Assembly (NCBI GenBank): GCA_963921935.1
Contig: OY998175.1
Coordinates: 263,307,709 to 263,371,708 of the forward strand
Direction: 5' to 3'
Source of the DNA: Galeruca laticollis
Lineage: Eukaryota > Arthropoda > Insecta > Coleoptera > Chrysomelidae
Length of the DNA stretch: 64,000 nucleotides
Translations under genes and position numbers: made by a program
Shown: one piece after another, positions 57,946-64,000 of the stretch
Layout: each line of letters begins with the position of its first letter
How positions within the stretch are numbered: position 1 is the first letter of the stretch
Notes under the pieces: generated by a model
Told to the model about the DNA's origin: nothing
Seen by the model: the letters and a program-made list of their open reading frames with translations, nothing else
Databases searched by the model: none

Positions 57946-59138
57946 CCTGTTGATCCTGCAAAACGTTATCTAAATTAATTCTAGGTTTCCTGATAATACT
58001 CTTATGATAGGTACCTTTATTAGTTCCTAATAAGACACCGCTATCATTCACTACTCCCACCTTTTTGAATTTCAGTAGTTTTTTATCGCGAGACTTAGTT
58101 TGTACGTATGCCGTTTCTTGTGCAGAAAAATCAGGGGGATCGTTACGGCTTTGATTAGCTTTATTGATGAAGTTTCCTTTTACCTCTTCATTACGTTCTT
58201 TTATCGATTTATATAGCTTTTTAATAACTTCTTCGCGATTTTGTACATAATAAGATAGGACTAAATGATCGTTCAGATCAAAGGGGTCTAGATTGTCTAT
58301 ATGACCATTAATTATTCCGAATGGAGTATATTTCGTTGCTGAATGGATCGAGTTATTATAACTTAACATAGAGTGTTTTATCATTTGAATTGGAGTTAAG
58401 CCTTTGTTTCCATCTCGTGAGCATCTAGTGTTCTAATAAAGAAGAGTGGAATCGTTCTACCCGCGAATTTGAATTACTATTTTTAGTCGTTGTGTAATGG
58501 AGTTCGATTCGGTGCTATTTGCAGTCTTTGTTTTTGAACTATGTACCACAATCGGTGTTAACTTTTTAGGGTAATCCATGGTGAGTTATGAAACTTAATA
58601 AACTGTTTACTACTGAGATAATACTGACAGTAATGAGGAAATAGTCTTGTCCATAACTAGAAAATTAGTCTATAATTGTTAAAAAAGGGGTATTAGATAT
58701 TATAAATACATCTATATGTATGTGATCGAAGGTCTTAGAGGATGTTGGTGTTAAATTGAACTTAACAATAGGGGGTTTTCGGTCATATTTGTTTTTCAAA
58801 CAGGTTTCACACTTATTTATGTATTTTTCTATATCATCGTTCATTTTCGGCCAATAGTGAAATTTATTTAATGATGCTTTTACTTCGTTAATTCTGTGAT
58901 GTCCTTTTTTATGAATATGGTAGTATGTTATTTTCTCCTGCTGTTCTTCTATGGTTGAAATGTCGCTTGAAAATTTTGTGCAATGGAAAAGTTTAGAAGC
59001 AGAGTTTTTAAAATATTTTTGAAGAGTTACTACAAAAATGACGAGTGAATATTGAGTTTCAAAATACAAAGCATACGTGTATTTGTGGTTTAGGAAGTTT
59101 CTGGCAAATTTGAAAATACTCTGGAATAAGTTATCCAT
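57899..59138 (-). pseudogene. Integrase of errantivirus D
   Basis: Zinc finger: YHIHKKGHHRINEVKASL then CETCLKNKYDRKP (58,960-58,790). Core: HIHIDVF (first D), a broken middle around 58,640-58,450, then SRVERFHSSLLEH (the Glu motif) near 58,450-58,410. The C-terminal part (58,384-57,899) reads MLSYNNSIHSATKYTPFGII and a Lys-rich tail and overlaps the env start. Stops and frameshifts at about 58,665 and 58,390. Confidence 0.75.
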
Positions 59139-59199
59139 AAGGCCAGACTATCCTTGTGGACGTGTTGCAAGATCTGTGTAAGATTCTGGGGCTAGGGTT

Positions 59200-59352
59200 C
59201 CAAACAAGTGTATTGGATATATGTGATGATTGTTAGACCAATGATCACATATGAAGCCATTGCTTGGTGGTCAGAAGCTTTACAGAAAACGGTACAAGCA
59301 AAGCAATCTGGTATACAGAGACATGCTTGTATGGCTATTACTGGCGCCACAC
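59200..59352 (+). pseudogene. Non-LTR reverse transcriptase thumb fragment
   Basis: A plus-strand frame reads VYWIYVMIVRPMITYEAIAW, WWSEALQKTVQAKQSGIQRH and ACMAITGATRW. The pattern of P-x-x-TYG/E-x3-W then Q-x3-x-ACxxITGA is the post-catalytic RT segment of Jockey/R1/I-type elements. Only ~50 residues remain. Confidence 0.6.
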
Positions 59353-59404
59353 GGTGGGAAAAAAGAATTTTCTTGTTCGTAAACCTAATATCTCAGGTTT
59401 GAGT

Positions 59405-59722
59405 GGACCGAATTGGATGAAATTTTGTTCACGTATAGTTCAAATTATATGGAATAAGGGAAAGTTATTAAAGAGGCCCAAAATAGTTTTCCAATGCCCC
59501 AAAATTCAAGGAAAACAGGCCCCATTTGCAATTTTAGCTACAAATTCGATGCCATTTTTATTATTCATGATATATTTTGGAAAAAAATTATGTTACTTAT
59601 ACTTTTTAGCCTACTGAACTTAAATCCAACGAATAAAGTTATCAGCGAAATTCCTTCTTACAGGAAAATTCACTTAGACATAGAACATCGTGCATTTCTT
59701 GGTAAGAAGACGCGTATATAAA
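59405..59722 (+). repeat. ~310-bp repeat, left copy (inverted relative to 63,665-64,000)
   Basis: Contains AGAGGCCCAAAATAGTTTTCC, GAAAACAGGCCCCATTTGCAA, TTCGATGCCATTTTTATTATTC, TCCAACGAATAAAGTTATCAGCG and TGCATTTCTTGGTAAGAAGACGCG in that order. All recur in reverse complement near the right edge of the window. Confidence 0.85.
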
Positions 59723-59949
59723 TACTGACTTTTTTATTTTGATAGAAAGCATTATAAATTCCATAAATTGTTTGGTATTAAACATTCCTAAGGCAAAAAA
59801 CAAAAGTAAATATGTAGCACAGCAAATAACTTGCTTTGTCGCCTGAAAAATGTGGTGCGCATTACTTTTTTCGTTAAATTTTTATGTTTTATATAAAATT
59901 ATTACTTATTTAGTACAATCTTAAAAATGAGTTTAGTTATTCATTTGTT

Positions 59950-60708
59950 TTGGTGAGAAAATATCCAATTTTACAGTATCCGGATTTTAATAAAGATTTC
60001 ATTTTAATTACAGATGCTAGTAATATTGCTCTGGGTGCAATATTATCGCAGGGCACAGTTGGGAGAGATAGGCCCGTGTCTTATGCTTCTAGGACTCTTA
60101 ATGAGTCAGAACACAATTATCGTACAATAGAAAAAGAATTGTTAGCCATTGTGTGGGCTACAAAGTATTTTAGACCCTACTTATACGGTAGAAAATTTAA
60201 AATTATTACTGATCATAAACCATTATAGTGGCTTATGAATTTGAAGTAGCCAAACTCTAGGTTAGTGAGGTGGCGCCTCAAGCTGGAGGAATTCGATTAT
60301 GACATTCAATATAAACGTAGAGTAGCAAACAGCAATGCTGATGCTCTTTCAAGGGTAGAAATCAATTCCAAAGAAATATTTGAATATATGGAAAATTTTA
60401 ATAAAGCTCTTCCAGAAGATCCACGAGATAATGATGAAAATGAGTCTTTGATAGTAAACTTGGATGATAATAATGACGACAGGGAAGGAACAGATGATCT
60501 CACTGTTCATACCAGTAGAGAAGAGCCAATTTTAGGAGTGACAATTACGGAAAAATGTGTAAATTCTTATGACCACCAAATCAAAATAGATTTTGTTTTA
60601 CATTCGGCAGCTAAACCAAAAATAGAACACATTTTCAAAACAAAAAAACGATTACATGTTCAAATTGCATTGAATAATTTACAAGAAGGCATTATAAATT
60701 TATTTTAG
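59950..60708 (+). pseudogene. RNase H and connection of errantivirus C
   Basis: PILQYPDFNKDFILITDASN carries the first catalytic Asp. It is followed by ALGAILSQGTVGRDRPVSYA, EKELLAIVWATKYFRPYLYG and ITDHKPL. A TAG at 60,226-60,228 and another at 60,247 interrupt. The frame resumes at 60,265 with MRWRLKLEEFDYDIQYKRRV, ANSNADALSRVEI (the NADALSR end of RNase H) and a long acidic linker to a stop at 60,706. Close to the equivalent region of element B. Confidence 0.8.
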
Positions 60709-60879
60709 AATTATGTAGATCCAAAATACACGTATGGTATGTATTTCTTGAAAGAAGGACCCATATCACGTATACTAGAAATATTAAGAGAAACATTCAA
60801 AAATTCGGCTTATAAGTTAATACATTGTTAAAATTGAGAGACGTAGACAAAAAGACGAACAACATGAGATTATTCAATA

Positions 60880-61849
60880 CACTCATGAAGGTGAAACTAA
60901 TCACGGTGGCATAATTGAGACAGAGACAAGAATAAAAAGAACTTCTTATTATTGGCCTAGTATGAAAAATGATGTAACAGATTTTATTAACAAATGTGAA
61001 ATATGTCAAACCAATAAATATGATCGTAATCGTTCTAGACAAAAATTAATGATAACTCCGACGGCATCCAAACCATTCGAAATTATTTATATTGATTGTT
61101 TTTCAGCACGAAATCCAAATTTTTTAACAATAATAGACAGTTTTTCTAAATATGGGCAAGCTTATCCAATTATGTCTTTAACAGAACTAGAAATTATTAA
61201 AGCTATATTAATTTTTATGACTCATCATGGTAAACCGACATTAGTTATTATGTAAAATGGTAAAGAACTGAAAAATTCATTGTTACAAGAATTTTTTGAT
61301 GTGCATAAAGTTAAAAGTCACTATGTTTCTTCCAACAGATCACAATCGAAAGGTGCTATAGAACGTTTTCATTCCACAATAATCGAACATTTAAAAGTTA
61401 TTAAAGCAAAGAATGAAGATAAAATTAATATATTAATGGATATGCCTTATGCAATTTTAGGTTACAATAATTCAATTCACTCTGTAACTAAACAGAAACC
61501 TAAAGATATTTTGAAAGGACATTTCGATTCGGAAGAAATTTTTGATACACATATTGACAAAAAATTGAAAAATAATTATATACCGGAACATCGCGAGACA
61601 ACCGTGGAACTTTATGAAAAACTGAATGAACAACTCATAACAGAAAAAGAAAAAACAATAAATTACCATAATAAAGACAGGCACAAACCTTTAGAATACG
61701 AAGCGGATACAGACGTTTATCGAAAAAATACAACACTCATTAGAAATAAATTGAATCCAAAATTTAATGAAGATGAAATCAGAGAAAGTGAAACCCACAA
61801 CGAGAAATGCAATTTTACACAAACAAAATTTAAGACGACCAAAAACTAA
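60880..61849 (+). pseudogene. Integrase of errantivirus C
   Basis: HEGETNHGGI and CEICQTNKYDRNRSR form the HHCC finger (60,890-61,040). The core begins IIYIDCF (first D). The second catalytic block reads VIM, then TAA, then NGKE, so the expected Asp of the DNG motif is replaced by the stop (61,252-61,254). GAIERFHSTIIEHLK supplies the Glu (about 61,355). The C-terminal domain continues YNNSIHSVTKQKPKDILKGH to 61,849. A frameshift near 60,960 adds to the damage. Immediately followed by env. Confidence 0.8.
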
Positions 61850-61944
61850 CACGACAAAACTTTTACAGGATGCCACTAATCCTTATGATCCTGTTCTAAC
61901 AACCAGTAAAACCCCAGGAAATTCAAATGATGAACCTTCATTAT

Positions 61945-63381
61945 TATGATCTTTTACCAATTAGAAGTGAAATTCAAATTTTAAAATTAGCTTTCAAAAA
62001 TGTAACAAAGGCTATTCAAATTAGCCTTAGTTATCCATATCAAATAGAATAAGAAAATTTTATTGAAGGTGTCTCTTATCAATTAAATAGTGCAGAAAAT
62101 AAAGTAAATTTTTTAATGCCTTCTATTAGGGTCAAACGAGGTCTTTTCAACGGACTTGGCAATGTAATAAAAGTCATTTCCGGAAACTTAGACGCTGATG
62201 ACGCATTACGATATGATGAAGCGATTTCACCACTACAAAATTCTCAACAGGAAATTGTAAACAATCTTAATCAGCAAATCTCACTTACAAGTGATAATCA
62301 GGATATAATTTCTTCTGGCATAGAAAAAATCAGAAAATCGCTTAATACGTTAATTTTTGAATTTAATGATTATTTACAATCGCGAAATATTTTAGATCAG
62401 TTAAATCTGAATATAAATATAATTTTACAAATATTAGGGAAAATAGATAATGCTATAGCATTCGCACGCCTCGGTATACTTCATACAAGTATAATTAAAA
62501 TTGAAGAAATGGAATCAATGGTATATACAGATTCAAAATTTCATATGGTAGATGAAATACTTTTTCAAAATTTAGATAATGACACTTATAAATATTATGG
62601 AGTATTAGATGTAGGATCATATTACTCAAGCACAAAGATTATTTTTGTTATTCACTTTCCTATAGTATTACCTGATATATATTCTTATTATCACCTTTAT
62701 TCCATACCTACCCCAAATTCTCTACGATTATCCATCGTGATACATATGTGATAATGAATGACGATTTCTACCAATACATCCAACAACCCTGCATCAAGCT
62801 AGAAACCAGCTACTACTGTCCAGATGGAAGAATGTCCAGGGGAGTGGAGAGCGAAGATTGCGTATTCGAAATACTACATTTACAGAATCCCAAACCCAAG
62901 AGTTGCCAAAGAACCCCAATCAAAATTTCAAGAAATCTAGTTCAACAAATTGATGACGCTCACTACATTGCTATTTTTATTATTCGAACCAAGATAGAAA
63001 AGGAAATTTTCTCATCAATGTACCCTATAAATGCGAATTTATTTTAGAAAACGAAAATTTTATTGATGAAAAATTTATAACGAAAGGTCAACCTCTATTG
63101 CTGCCTGAAGTTACCATAGATTATCCAAGAAAGCAAGAGGAACTACCCGAAATACCACTAGATGATATCCATTCAATTCAAGAAAAACAAAAACAAATAA
63201 AACCAATGGTTTTGAAACATCTCAACGTAAACCCAGTTTCACCCTGGAGTATAATGGCGTATATTATAGTAGCCAAAAAATTAGAAAACTATATGAATTA
63301 ACCACAGAAGCTTCCATAGAAGAGGTAGAAGATGAAACAGTCAATCCTGAGCCACAACCAAGGGCATTTTTCACTCCTTGA
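61945..63381 (+). pseudogene. Env-like gene (Baculo_F-type) of errantivirus C
   Basis: Readable from YDLLPIRSEIQILKL at 61,945 with one TAA near 62,053. The furin-type site RVKR and fusion-peptide-like GLFNGLGNVIKVISGNLD follow at 62,131-62,200, then DADDALRYDEAI, helices and LGILHTSIIK (to 62,751). A Cys-containing ectodomain follows (CIKLETSYYCPD, ESEDCVFEIL, NPKPKSCQRT; 62,748-63,047). The end (63,098-63,381) reaches SPWSIMAYIIVA and then runs out of frame where a membrane anchor should lie. This is the best preserved env of the three. Family role: fusion glycoprotein. The copy is interrupted and its element lacks gag and RT. Confidence 0.7.
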
Positions 63382-63396
63382 AATATGCCAAACTCT

Positions 63397-63407
63397 AAGG
63401 GCGGAGG
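63397..63407 (+). other. Polypurine tract of errantivirus C
   Basis: AAGGGCGGAGG directly after env, the usual plus-strand primer position just before the 3' LTR. Confidence 0.6.
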
Positions 63408-63640
63408 TATTGTATTTTGTAACCCCGTATATGGTTGAACACTGTAGATGCTGACAGCGGACTTTATTATTTGTTTATTGTTGAATTGTTATTGTACATA
63501 TTTTTATTGCTGATATAGATAGTTTTGCTAATTAATAAATTCATTCTACATATTCAGTCTAATGTCAACTTTTAAATAATGAAGATCAATCCAATAAAAT
63601 AATATTGTGTAATTAGTTTTCGAATGTAGTTGTAATAAAG
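63408..63640 (+). mobile_element. Probable 3' LTR of errantivirus C
   Basis: Starts TATTGTATTTTGTAACCCCG after the polypurine tract and contains an AATAAA signal at about 63,533. The right end is not defined because the 5' LTR is absent; it must lie before the inverted repeat at about 63,665. Confidence 0.45.
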
Positions 63641-63664
63641 TAAGAAATTGTTTTTCAAAAATAA

Positions 63665-64000
63665 GTTCCCGATACGGAGACATATAAGTCGCGTCTTTTT
63701 GCCAAGAAATGCACAATGTTCTATTTTTTAGTGAATTTTCCTGAAAGAAGGAATTTCGCTGATAACTTTATTCGTTGGATTCAAGTTCAGTAGGCTGAAA
63801 TGTATAAGTAACATAGTTTTTTTCCAAAATATATCATGAATAATAAAAATGGCATCGAATTTGTAGCGAAAATTGCAAATGGGGCCTGTTTTCCTTGAAT
63901 TTTGGGCCTTGGAAAACTATTTTGGGCCTCTCCAATAATTTTTCCTCATTCCATATAACTTGATCTATATGTAAACAAAATTTCATGCAATTCGATCTAC
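63665..64000 (-). repeat. ~310-bp repeat, right copy (runs off the window)
   Basis: Reverse complement of 59,405-59,722 with a few differences. It continues to the window edge, so the full unit length cannot be seen. Confidence 0.85.

Larger units (their letters stand above)
56219..59138 (-). mobile_element. Errantivirus-like element D (integrase and env only)
   Basis: The minus-strand order is integrase (59,138-57,899) then env (57,945-56,219). Gag, protease, RT and RNase H are missing, with truncation at the integrase zinc-finger region near 59,138. Env starts inside the last codons of integrase, a ~47-bp overlap. The same lineage as B and C, but env sequence is clearly diverged. Confidence 0.75.
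59945..63640 (+). mobile_element. Errantivirus-like element C, 5' truncated, with env
   Basis: Plus-strand order: RNase H (59,950), integrase (60,960-61,849), env (61,945-63,381), polypurine tract (63,397-63,407) and 3' LTR side to about 63,640. Gag, protease and most of RT are absent, truncation at about 59,945. It lies between the two inverted ~310-bp repeats and is head-to-head with element D. Confidence 0.8.

Overview
This 64 kb window is AT-rich insect nuclear DNA, most likely from a repeat-dense or pericentromeric region. No bacterial, organellar or free viral signal was seen. The insect assignment rests on the element mix: Gypsy-type errantivirus relatives with fusion-protein-like env genes, DUF4817-type mariner transposases, I-like, CR1-like and Dong-like retrotransposons, a Penelope element and a hAT MITE. 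It is supported by short GT-AG introns and by the last exon of a gustatory-receptor-like gene. The order of insect cannot be told from this sequence.

Layout. 0-1.2 kb: minus-strand Gypsy gag start, tRNA-Lys-type primer site and LTR side. 2.5-4.1 kb: dead mariner. 4.2-8.4 kb: a 174-bp satellite interrupted by a Dong-like tail, a foldback hairpin and a CR1-like retrotransposon. 8.9-12.0 kb: two small spliced candidate host genes on the minus strand, bracketed by 50-bp inverted motifs. 13.7-18.7 kb: decayed I-like retrotransposon. 19.2-21.4 kb: DNA element with a ~540-bp-arm palindrome. 21.5 kb: gustatory receptor exon. 22.7-25.1 kb: mariner-like element with very long inverted repeats and an intron. 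28.8-32.2 kb: Gypsy family A. 32.4-41.0 kb: errantivirus B with a Sola-like DNA transposon (34,085-36,831) inserted in its integrase. 41.6-42.6 kb: Penelope 3' end. 44.6-45.5 kb: third family A remnant. 46-47 kb: foldback and SINE. 47.1-51.5 kb: second I-like element. 52.2-53.0 kb: RTE 5' half. 53.5-54.2 kb: compact three-exon THAP gene. 54.7-55.5 kb: long-TIR MITE. 55.8 kb: lone candidate exon. 56.2-59.1 kb: errantivirus D (minus). 59.95-63.6 kb: errantivirus C (plus), lying between inverted ~310-bp repeats.

All large elements are damaged by stops, frameshifts or truncation, so they are relics rather than a working system. The most useful results are four small spliced candidate host genes or gene ends that no long open frame reveals, the datable nested insertions (the Sola target duplication restores the integrase frame exactly), and a foldback family recurring at four clear sites and one doubtful one. 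I found no evidence of a new multi-gene system.
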